A DNA stretch of 5,755 bases from Methylovirgula sp. (GCA_025356505.1 JANXSV010000325.1:1-5755), one strand, 5' to 3'. Numbered from the stretch's first letter, positions 1 through 5,287 are shown. Numbers and translations are program-made. Notes: generated by a model not told the origin, from the sequence alone.

Positions 1-1
1 A

Positions 2-178
2 CGAAGAGAACGAGCGATGTTGCGGTTTAGGCGAATGCGAAGTTTGCAGAAATTCGCCGCCCTTCACGGCTCGATCCACAACCACTTCAACGGACAAAGA
101 AACCTCACTTCACGAACAGTATTCAAGGAACATCGCAGCGCGGCTCTTGCCGAGTGGCGTCAGATCTGCGCGGCCTAA
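2..178 (+). CDS. IS6-family transposase, C-terminal 58 residues (5' end outside window)
   Basis: The frame is open from the window edge to TAA at 176-178 and reads RRERAMLRFRRMRSLQKF, then HGSIHNHFNGQ, ending AEWRQICAA. This is the usual C-terminus of IS6-family DDE transposases of the alphaproteobacterial type (established family knowledge). The piece lies downstream of the catalytic Glu, so it holds none of the DDE residues. Unlike copies B and C there is no frameshift or stop in the visible part. It lacks the 20-nt insertion of copy B and the internal deletion of copy C, so it is the best reference for the undamaged sequence here. Whether the full gene is intact depends on sequence to the left. 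Confidence 0.8.
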   Translation, partial: RRERAMLRFRRMRSLQKFAALHGSIHNHFNGQRNLTSRTVFKEHRSAALAEWRQICAA

Positions 179-203
179 AATCTGGCTGGGGTCGGGGTTT
201 CTG

Positions 204-222
204 AGACTAATTTGTTTAGTCT
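204..222 (+). repeat. Stem-loop in the right-end tail of IS copy A
   Basis: AGACTAA (204-210) and TTAGTCT (216-222) are perfect complements around the loop TTTGT. The distal arm overlaps the inner part of the right terminal repeat. The same 7-bp stem is kept in copy B (4955-4973), where the loop is TTTTT. It is damaged in copy C (5218-5236). It could be a transcription stop for the transposase gene or part of the transposase binding site; the sequence does not decide. Confidence 0.6.
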
Positions 223-637
223 GACAGCACCCACGGGAGGGCTTAAAACCCTCGGGCAATTGGTGGCGCTGAAGACCTATGCGCGTCACTGAATTCCGAT
301 GAGCTCGCCGCCAGATGCTCGGCCGCGGGCACCATGTTTTCGCTCCTATTGTCTCGCTTCGTCGATGTCAAAAAAACAATGACGGCATTTTGTAAACTTC
401 AGGCTATCGCGCGAGGTACTCAAGAGACCCCTGGCGGCTAATATCGTCGGTCCACATCCGGCCCTAGCCAACCAAAATGTTGGTCTGTTATCCGCCTGAT
501 TATTTATAGAAACACACTATCAAATAGAGAGACCGTAAATTTGATTTAGGCCGGGAAAGGGGCACCTTTCTGTCTGTCGTCGCCGTTTGCAAATGATCAC
601 AACCTACTGAACTACTACGATAAATCGGCGATATCAT

Positions 638-646
638 CCCCCCCCC
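638..646. repeat. Homopolymer run of nine C
   Basis: Nine consecutive C residues sit between ATCAT and GTACGCG. No gene is visible on either side that such a run could switch on and off by slippage, so I record it only as a mutable tract and a place where the assembled length may be wrong. Confidence 0.6.
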
Positions 647-964
647 GTACGCGAGTATTCATAGTGTTGCGCTTGCACCCGGCCAAGTAGTGGGTATCAT
701 TTTGGCTACAAAGCGATGTCCAGAAGTAAATGTCTACAATGGCGCACTAGACCAGAGGTAGGCAGCGCCAAGGCAGAGAACCGACCGACAGAGCGGATTG
801 ACCGTGGAGTTTGTATATCCGCGTTGATCCGAGAGAGTCCAAGCCTAGCGTCTCGCCTGTCGCAATAAAGGCAAGGCAAGAACAGTCTTCACGCGACCCT
901 CGCTCAAACTCGCCCCCGTAAAATGTGAAGAAGCTGAGGGACAATTGGCTGGTGAAATCGATCC

Positions 965-996
965 CAATCAGGCCAAACGAGCCGTTCGCCTGATTG
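965..996. other. Long two-part hairpin
   Basis: CAATCAGGC (965-973) pairs perfectly with GCCTGATTG (988-996). Inside, AACG (976-979) pairs with CGTT (983-986) around a 3-nt loop, leaving CA opposite C as a small internal bulge. That gives 13 base pairs in 32 nt. Neither strand has a T-run after it, so it is not a standard intrinsic terminator. It overlaps the possible coding remnant at 849-1091. It could be a protein-binding site or a chance structure. Confidence 0.45.
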
Positions 997-1140
997 CAAA
1001 CGTAGGAACTGCCAGCACCTTCGCCCCGATCACAAGAGAAGTCTTAGAACAAAGTTGTAGCATGTGTGATCTCTGTCAGCATGCCTATTTCTAGACGGCT
1101 ATGACTGCTTCAAATGCCTTAGAACGGCTGGAGAATGTCG

Positions 1141-1159
1141 AAGACCGGTTCGCGGTCTT
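1141..1159 (+). terminator. Terminator-like hairpin
   Basis: AAGACCG (1141-1147) and CGGTCTT (1153-1159) form a perfect 7-bp stem around GTTCG, followed by TGTATTATT, a weak T-rich tract. It lies downstream of the possible remnant at 849-1091 and could be its terminator. The poor T-run keeps this tentative. Confidence 0.35.
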
Positions 1160-1458
1160 TGTATTATTCGGTCAATGCGAATGAAGTGAACCCATGTTTA
1201 GAACCGGCGGAGGTAGGGTTTTGTTACGGGCTAAGGAAAGGGCGGAAGTTCAAATCTCTTTGCTGACTCGTCATCGTGAATTTACGCAGAAGAGCTTGTG
1301 CGCCAGTTTGCGAATAGGGGTGACGCGCTGTGTACGAAGCGATAAACTAAAGTAGCTCGTCAATTGGCATGCCGACAAATTCTCTACGGACCAGAAAAAC
1401 GAGCGTGGTCAACTGAAATATCATGTCAAGGACACCGGGCGGGAAACACTATATCTAC

Positions 1459-1466
1459 AGGGAGAG
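1459..1466 (+). promoter_or_regulatory. Ribosome binding site that fixes the propeller start at 1471
   Basis: AGGGAGAG, with GGAG at 1461-1464, ends six bases before the ATG at 1471. The in-frame ATG at 1423 has no comparable purine-rich site before it and would put 16 mostly polar residues before the signal peptide. A CTATAT box at 1449-1454 resembles a -10 element but lies too close to the start to be convincing, and I see no matching -35. Confidence 0.7.
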
Positions 1467-1470
1467 CAGA

Positions 1471-2556
1471 ATGCGAAATTTCAAAATGATAATGCTTGCA
1501 AGCACTACGGTACTAGCAATAAATCCAGTATGGGCGGGTGAACTTAAACAGGTTGGAGCAATCGAAATTCCTGGTCAAAAGTTAACAAATTTTGACATCA
1601 GTTTCGTGGATCAGGCGACAGGCCGACTGTATTTTGCGGATCGTAGCAACAAGTCCTTGGATATTTTCGACACTAAGACCGACAAATTTGTTGATCGAGT
1701 GCCTGGTTTCGTTGGCGTTACCATGAAAAATGACAAGCCTAACAACGACACCTCTGGGCCAGATGGTGTCGTACTTGTAGGCAATGAGGTGTGGGTCGGA
1801 GATGGCGACAGCACTGTAAAGGTGGTGGATCCGGCCACTCTTAAAATTACGGCGACAATTAGTACCGGCGGCAAGACTCGGCTGGACGAGATGGCCTTTG
1901 ACCCAAAAGACAAAGTTTTTATCGGCGTAAACAATGCCGAAGAACCGCCCTTTGCCACGTTGATTTCAACCAATGGTGACCGTAAAATAATCGGGAAGGT
2001 TGTATTTGACGACGCTGGCGATGGCGCGGAACAGCCACAGTACAATGCTGCCGATGGCATGTTCTACATGGCCATTCCTCAACTTGGCAAAGATCCTAAA
2101 AAGGGCGGTGTCGCAGTGATTGATCCCAAGACGGCCAAATTAGTAAAAATGATTCCAGTTGAAAACTGTCATCCGGCTGGCCTTGCGTTCGGCAAGGACG
2201 GCAATTTTATCCTTGGCTGCGGTGCCGATGGCAAAGATGACATGCCACCGGTTATCACCATCATGGACAGCAAGACTGGCGCCGTAGTAGCTGTTGTTCC
2301 AGGGATCGGTGCGGCAGATATGGTTGATTACAACGCAAAAAACGACCAGTACTATACCGGATCTCGCAATCAGCCTGGTGGGCCTGTGCTGGGTGTGATC
2401 GATGCCAAAACCAATACTCTGTTGCAAAAGATTGTGCTGGTCGGAGGAAATCCGCATTCGGTTGCTTCGAGTGAAGAAACTGGTCGCGTTTACGTGCCGG
2501 TTGGTGGCTCTGGTGGCGGAGATGGCACAATCCACGTGTATGAACCGGCGAAATAG
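1471..2556 (+). CDS. Exported beta-propeller protein of the YVTN/YncE-like type, 361 aa
   Basis: Begins MRNFKMIMLASTTVLA and carries a Sec signal peptide with likely cleavage after VWA (residues 20-22), so it should act in the periplasm or outside the cell. The mature part repeats the pattern of a short strand ending in [V/I]xD followed by xxT/L and a hydrophobic strand: Asp67 (LDIFDTKT), Asp120 (VKVVDPAT), Asp218 (VAVIDPKT), Asp266 (ITIMDSKT), Asp311 (LGVIDAKT), and a last strand IHVYEPAK at the C-terminus. A less regular unit near residue 167 fills the gap. The spacing of about 45-53 residues gives roughly seven blades, the normal propeller size. The only two cysteines, Cys233 and Cys250, sit in one blade and could form a disulfide. 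No heme motif (CxxCH) or catalytic motif is visible, so substrate or partner is unknown. It appears monocistronic, with a terminator hairpin 13 bp after the stop. The start at 1471 is chosen from the ribosome binding site and signal peptide. Confidence 0.85.
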   Translation: MRNFKMIMLASTTVLAINPVWAGELKQVGAIEIPGQKLTNFDISFVDQATGRLYFADRSNKSLDIFDTKTDKFVDRVPGFVGVTMKNDKPNNDTSGPDGVVLVGNEVWVGDGDSTVKVVDPATLKITATISTGGKTRLDEMAFDPKDKVFIGVNNAEEPPFATLISTNGDRKIIGKVVFDDAGDGAEQPQYNAADGMFYMAIPQLGKDPKKGGVAVIDPKTAKLVKMIPVENCHPAGLAFGKDGNFILGCGADGKDDMPPVITIMDSKTGAVVAVVPGIGAADMVDYNAKNDQYYTGSRNQPGGPVLGVIDAKTNTLLQKIVLVGGNPHSVASSEETGRVYVPVGGSGGGDGTIHVYEPAK

Positions 2557-2569
2557 CTTTTTGCCTTAC

Positions 2570-2597
2570 AATCCCCCGTCCGAATGGCCGGGGGATT
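2570..2597 (+). terminator. Intrinsic terminator hairpin after the propeller gene
   Basis: AATCCCCCG (2570-2578) and CGGGGGATT (2589-2597) are perfect 9-bp complements around a 10-nt loop, starting 13 bp after the stop codon. The tail CTTGTC is short in T, so termination may be moderate. Read from the other side, the AATC arm gives no good T-run, so it mainly serves rightward transcription. Confidence 0.7.
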
Positions 2598-2670
2598 CTT
2601 GTCAGGGACTATGCACCTTGCAAGGACTAAGATCTGTTACGTCAGGAGGGAGCGCGATTTTTTGAAAACA

Positions 2671-2684
2671 CGAGCGTCTGCTCG
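2671..2684 (-). terminator. Possible terminator of the leftward ModA-like gene
   Basis: CGAGC (2671-2675) and GCTCG (2680-2684) form a 5-bp GC-rich stem with a 4-nt loop. Read leftward it is followed by TGTTTTC, a modest T-rich stretch. It lies 114 bp beyond the stop of the ModA-like gene, so the transcript would have a long 3' leader. Weak, but the best leftward candidate in the spacer. Confidence 0.35.
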
Positions 2685-2692
2685 GTAAGTGG

Positions 2693-2741
2693 CCAAATTT
2701 GGAACCTGCCGAATGTTCGTGTAGCTCATGCTGTTGGCATG
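2693..2741. other. Cluster of inverted repeats in the convergent spacer
   Basis: Two structures lie close together: the perfect 10-bp palindrome CCAAATTTGG (2693-2702), and the hairpin CATGC-TGTTG-GCATG (2727-2741). The second is nested in a wider pair, GCTCAT (2724-2729) with ATGAGC (2747-2752), which would compete with it. A palindrome without a spacer suits protein binding better than RNA folding. No start codon lies near, so a role as operator is not obvious. Confidence 0.4.
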
Positions 2742-2797
2742 CAAATATGAGCAAATACCTTTGATTAGTTTAAAGTACCGAAATTCCGGCTACAGAT

Positions 2798-3610
2798 TTA
2801 AGGGACATCAAAGCCGCTCGCTTTAAGTGCTGCTTTACTCTCTGAATTTCCCATGATTTCTAACAATTTTTCCGCCGCTTCTCGGTTCGGTGATTTGGCA
2901 GAAAGCCCAACGGCGTAGACTGTCTTTAGCTGGATAGCATCGGGCAATGGGGCAACAAGCTCGACTCCGGGGACCGGCATTATTTCGCTGATTTGTCCGG
3001 CGGCTATAGCAACTTCGCCTCTAGCCAACGCTTCCATCGCGCCGTTGCCATCAGGATAGACCTTTACTTTGAGCTTGAGTGTCTCAGCAATTCCAAGCTC
3101 GGTGAGTAATTTGGCAAAATAAATGCCAGTGGTGGCACCGGTGGAGGGGTCTGCAAGCCCAACGGAATCAGCATTTAGAAGAGCCGCCTTGAAGTCATCG
3201 GGGGATATGAGTGCTGGTTTTATAGCGCCTATTTTTACGGCAATACCTAGCTTTGTGGTGCCTAGGGGACCACCTTTGCCCTCAACGAGAAAGCCCCGCT
3301 TAGTCAAATCCGCAATCTGCGCAGGCGGCGCTATCGCAAGATCGAAAGGCGCGCCAGAAGTTACCTTATCCCGCGTGGTTCCGGCAGTGCCAAATTCAAA
3401 GCGCAAGTGATTACCAGTGGCTGCTTCAAAACGTTGCGGCAAATTCATCAGACCTGCGCGCACGGCGGCAGCACTCGGAACAACTAAATCAGCAGACCAA
3501 GCGGAGCTGCTAGTGAACAAACTCGTTCCGAAAAAAATCAAAATGCCTGTCTTGCGCCACTCGGACTTAACTGCTGCCTTTCGCGAGAAATTTTTCTGTA
3601 TCGTCCGCAT
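2798..3610 (-). CDS. Exported ModA-like substrate-binding protein, 270 aa
   Basis: A type-2 periplasmic binding protein of the molybdate-binding (ModA/extracellular solute-binding) kind. The precursor MRTIQKNFSRKAAV has an unusually long basic N-region (residues 1-20), a hydrophobic core (22-33) and likely cleavage near SAWS/A (39-40). There is no lipobox Cys. The mature protein opens DLVVPSAAAVRAGL and continues FEAATGNHLRFEFGTAGTTRDKV and GAPFDLAIAP, the order of blocks seen in ModA (AAxSL, FxxxTG, SG, GAPxD). In classical ModA a Ser stands in the second ligand loop; here the loop reads GTAGTT (74-79), with Ala where Ser is expected, so the ligand may not be molybdate. Length fits the family. 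No modB or modC genes lie beside it. It converges on the propeller gene and faces upstream DNA with a strong palindrome. The start at 3610 rests on AGGAGG four bases upstream and removes 23 residues from the longest possible frame. Confidence 0.8.
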   Translation of the reverse strand: MRTIQKNFSRKAAVKSEWRKTGILIFFGTSLFTSSSAWSADLVVPSAAAVRAGLMNLPQRFEAATGNHLRFEFGTAGTTRDKVTSGAPFDLAIAPPAQIADLTKRGFLVEGKGGPLGTTKLGIAVKIGAIKPALISPDDFKAALLNADSVGLADPSTGATTGIYFAKLLTELGIAETLKLKVKVYPDGNGAMEALARGEVAIAAGQISEIMPVPGVELVAPLPDAIQLKTVYAVGLSAKSPNREAAEKLLEIMGNSESKAALKASGFDVP

Positions 3611-3614
3611 CTGA

Positions 3615-3620
3615 CCTCCT
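3615..3620 (-). promoter_or_regulatory. Ribosome binding site of the ModA-like gene
   Basis: Read leftward the sequence is AGGAGG followed by TCAG and ATG. It is a perfect anti-Shine-Dalgarno match at a rather short 4-nt spacing, and it decides the start at 3610 over the in-frame ATG at 3679, which has no such site. Confidence 0.8.
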
Positions 3621-3729
3621 CTAATCGCTATTCTTGTGAGATGACCCACCCGGTCCGACCAGAATTGCCGCACGATCATCAGCTTGCGTCAAGGTGAGCA
3701 CAATAGCATAAACGCAAATGTAATTTGAA

Positions 3730-3747
3730 GCTTTAAAACTTTAAAGC
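3730..3747. promoter_or_regulatory. 18-bp palindrome upstream of the ModA-like gene, operator candidate
   Basis: GCTTTAAAACTTTAAAGC consists of two perfect 8-bp arms around a 2-bp centre. It lies 120 bp upstream of the ModA-like start. Leftward of it, CTTCAA and CTATTG with a 17-bp spacer (between about 3704 and 3732) weakly resemble an alphaproteobacterial promoter; the palindrome would then overlap the -35 edge. That position would suit a dimeric regulator. It does not look like the published ModE box as I know it. The regulator is unknown and the promoter assignment is inference. Confidence 0.5.
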
Positions 3748-4126
3748 ACTAACCGACAATTAGAACGCCAGCGTTTCACATGCAGTTGGGACCATGCTAA
3801 ACCTCCGCAGCCGCCATGAGGCACATGTTCTTGCCGCAGCCGGAAAGCTTTAGAAGGTGCTGTATGACGACTTCTGTGGGCAAGACTTGCTTATATCGCC
3901 CGAAGAGGATCGACCTGCGCTGATCACTCAAACAAACACTAACTCGAAGAAAAAAGTTTGAACCGTATGGTTTATAGGGGGTCTCCAACACTCGGGCAAC
4001 CAAGTCCGTGACTTTACGGCCGAGAAGCGATTTTGCTTAAACCTAAACAGAACCTGAGAAACCCGACATAACGGACACTACTAATGCTGATGCCCACCTT
4101 AGGCTATTTCGCCTAAGTTGACAAAA
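3748..4126. other. Intergenic DNA between the ModA-like gene and IS copy B
   Basis: No convincing gene. One rightward frame from ATG at 3794 reads MLNLRSRHEAHVLAAAGKL before TAG (3851-3853), then KVLYDDFCGQDLLISPEEDR before TGA at 3959-3961. It looks somewhat protein-like and could be a fragment broken by one stop, but I do not recognise it. The leftward open frame at 3797-4003 shows no family features. A hairpin at 4098-4117 lies close to the IS left end. Confidence 0.4.
4098..4117. other. Hairpin just outside the left end of IS copy B
   Basis: CTTAGGC (4098-4104) and GCCTAAG (4111-4117) pair perfectly around TATTTC. The structure ends 9 bp before the IS left terminus at 4127. It has no T-run on either side. 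It may be an old terminator of a lost gene or simply a structured insertion target. Confidence 0.45.
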
Positions 4127-4186
4127 GGGCACTGTCAGAGGCAAATTGAGGTTGCTGGCTGATGGCATGGCGATAAGATCGTGGTC

Positions 4187-4929
4187 ATGTCTGACGCCCG
4201 CATCTTTCGTTATTTCAAAACATCGCCCCAGATCATCAGCCTGGCAATGATGATGTACGTGCGATATCCATTTTCACTGCGTAATTTAGAGGATCTGCTG
4301 CACGACCGGAGTACCGACATCACTCATGAAACGGTGCGCTTTTGGTAGAACCGGTTCGGGACTGTAGTTGCCGCTGAGATCCGACGTAAACGGGTGCAAG
4401 CGATGCGGCATTTCCAGCACCGGTGCTGGCACTTAGATGAGGTCTTTGTGAAGATCATTGGCGAGAAACATTACCTATGGCGGCTATTGATCACGAGGGT
4501 GAAGTAATCGAAAGCTACTTTACCAAGCGTCGGGATAAGAAGTCTGCGTTAACCCGAAGACCCGAGTAACGAAATTCCTTAGAAAATCGCTGGAAACGGC
4601 ACGGCGTTACAGAAACGATTGTGACGGATGGGCTTGCCTCTTATGGCGCGGCACAGAAAGCGTTGGGTGCAATTGGAAAGCGCGAGGTTGGGCGCTGGTT
4701 GAACAATCGCGCGTAGAATTCACACCAGCCATTGCGACGAAGAGAACGAGCCATGTTACGGTTTAGGCGAATGCGAACCGAAGGTCCGCACGGCGAATTT
4801 TGCAGAAGTTCGCCGCACTTCACGGCTCGATCCACAATCACTTCAACGGACAAAAAAACCTCACTTCAAGTATTCAAGGAACATCGAAGCGCTGCTGTTG
4901 CCGAGTGGCGTCAGATCTGCGCGGCCTAA
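4187..4929 (+). pseudogene. IS6-family DDE transposase, broken by stops and frameshifts
   Basis: ATG at 4187 opens MSDARIFRYFKTSPQIISL followed by the N-terminal helix-turn-helix block YVRYPFSLRNLEDLL and ITHETVRFW. TGG-TAG at 4343-4348 interrupts what is normally FWWNRFG. The frame goes on through WHLDEVFVKI, with the first catalytic Asp at 4436-4438, until a one-base loss near 4482 in LWR(A)IDHEG. In the new frame it runs HEGEVIESYFTKRRDKKSAL to TAA at 4567, then through IVTDGLASYG (second Asp, 4627-4629) and VGRWLNNRA. There TAG at 4714-4716 stands where the catalytic Glu of AENSHQP belongs. A 20-nt insertion near 4773-4797 and a 5-nt loss near 4866 scramble the next part before the frame recovers to FKEHRSAAVAEWRQICAA. 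No functional product is possible. The 65-residue frame opening at 4732 is only part of this remnant. Confidence 0.9.
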
Positions 4930-4954
4930 AATCTGGCCGGGGTAGGGGTTTTCA

Positions 4955-4973
4955 AGACTAATTTTTTTAGTCT
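4955..4973 (+). repeat. Stem-loop in the right-end tail of IS copy B
   Basis: AGACTAA and TTAGTCT again form a perfect 7-bp stem, here around TTTTT. It matches the structure at 204-222 except for one loop base. Confidence 0.6.
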
Positions 4974-4982
4974 GACAGCACA

Positions 4983-5245
4983 CTTGGTGAACAATCGGGT
5001 CGAAAACTCGCACCAGCCATTTGGACGCCGCGAGCGAACGATGCTTCTGTTCAGGCGAGTGCGAATTTCGCAGCTCTGCATGGCTCCATGCATAACCACT
5101 TCAATGGACAAATAAACCTCACTTCAAGAACAGTATTCAAAGAACCTAGGGCAGACGCTCTTGCCGAGTGGCCTCAGATCTGTGCGGCGTAAAAGTTGCC
5201 CGGGGTTGGGGGTTCTGACACTAGTTTGTTTAGTCTGCCAGCACC
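4983..5245 (+). mobile_element. 3' fragment of a third IS6-family copy (copy C)
   Basis: Directly after the right end of copy B, homology to the transposase restarts at the codons for WLNNR (here TTGGTGAACAATCGG) and runs through the coding end and tail to CTGCCAGCACC at 5235-5245. Everything upstream of the third catalytic block is missing, so this is a truncated end and not a complete element. It differs from A and B at many more positions than those differ from each other, so it came from a separate, older or different copy. Confidence 0.8.
4984..5192 (+). pseudogene. IS6-family transposase C-terminal remnant, internally deleted
   Basis: Reads LVNNRVENSHQPFGRRERTM then LLFRRVR. The catalytic-type Glu (GAA, 4999-5001 region, in VENSHQP) is kept, whereas copy B has a stop there. 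After FRRVR a short deletion removes the segment corresponding to KFAA and shifts frame. In the next frame the end can be followed as LHGSMHNHFNGQ, TSRTVFKEPRADALAEW and ICAA, stopping at TAA 5190-5192. No start and no N-terminal domains are present, so it is a dead fragment. Confidence 0.8.
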
Positions 5246-5287
5246 GATTTCTGAGAACAAATAGTTTTGATTGACACCACCGCTCCG

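Larger units (their letters stand above)
1..231 (+). mobile_element. Right end of an IS6-family insertion sequence (copy A), cut by the window edge
   Basis: This is the 3' part of a transposase gene followed by about 50 bp of non-coding tail that ends in CTGACAGCACC, the right inverted repeat. Read on the other strand it starts GGTGCTGTCAGA, which matches the left end of copy B (GGCACTGTCAGA at 4128-4139) at 10 of 12 positions. The same coding end and tail recur at 4717-4981 and 4984-5245 in the same orientation. Copy A is closer to B than to C by eye. The left part of the element lies outside the window, so whether this copy is complete cannot be judged. Confidence 0.85.
849..1184 (+). pseudogene. 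Possible decayed coding remnant, unrecognised
   Basis: One frame is open from just after TAG (846-848) to TAG (1092-1094), about 81 codons, and if that stop is read through continues to TGA at 1182-1184. It has no plausible start codon with a ribosome binding site. Parts look protein-like: EIDPNQAKRAVRLIANVGT, then a Cys/His cluster CSMCDLCQH, and after the stop NALERLENVEDRFAVFV. A terminator-like hairpin (1141-1159) lies inside its last part. I do not recognise the family. It could equally be chance: open stretches of this length occur at random in DNA of this composition. Confidence 0.2.
232..1422. other. Long gene-poor stretch with no defensible gene
   Basis: About 1.2 kb between IS copy A and the propeller gene. 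I find no frame with a start codon, ribosome binding site and recognisable protein. What it does hold: a GAGGG/CCCTC inverted repeat at 237-253 next to the IS end, a GAAAGG/CCTTTC hairpin at 555-570, a run of nine C at 638-646, an open frame without a start at 849-1091, a long hairpin at 965-996, and a terminator-like hairpin at 1141-1159. The pattern of short, stop-ridden frames fits decayed DNA next to an IS rather than a functional locus. Confidence 0.55.
4127..4981 (+). mobile_element. Nearly full-length, inactive IS6-family element (copy B)
   Basis: About 855 bp from GGGCACTGTCAGA (4127-4139) to TCTGACAGCAC (4971-4981), enclosing one decayed transposase gene. Size and organisation (one gene, short inverted ends beginning GGCACTG-like) fit the IS6 family. 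The right terminus is followed directly by copy C, so no 8-bp target duplication can be looked for on that side. Outside the left end, TTGACA (4118-4123) lies 17 bp before a weak GCAAAT, which might have formed a promoter reading into the element. Confidence 0.85.

Noticed and set aside
747..944. Leftward 65-residue open frame in the gene-poor stretch
   Set aside because: No recognisable family, no ribosome binding site that I can see, and a sequence of low coding character. It is most likely a chance frame.
1241..1260. GTTCAAATC resembling a tRNA T-loop
   Set aside because: The flanking bases do not pair into a T-stem, and no acceptor, D or anticodon arm is found upstream.
1423..1470. Extended start for the propeller gene at 1423
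   Set aside because: The upstream ATG lacks a ribosome binding site, and the 16 extra residues would precede a complete signal peptide that starts at the well-placed ATG at 1471.
1611..2060. Leftward 149-residue frame inside the propeller gene
   Set aside because: It is the antisense shadow of a clearly coding gene with signal peptide and propeller repeats. The other frames overlapping 2140-2665 are rejected for the same reason.
3123..3614. Two rightward frames opposite the ModA-like gene
   Set aside because: Both mirror the leftward coding frame and show no family features.
3611..3679. Extended start for the ModA-like gene at 3679
   Set aside because: The perfect AGGAGG before the ATG at 3610 lies inside the extension, and the signal peptide begins after it.
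4641..5111. Leftward frames across IS copies B and C, sharing a similar MSxEVxxxxA start
   Set aside because: Their similarity to each other only reflects the repeated IS ends read on the wrong strand; they are not a gene pair.
1..5245. CRISPR-like array suggested by three similar repeats
   Set aside because: The repeats are IS6-family transposase ends of unequal length and irregular spacing, not short repeats with unique spacers.
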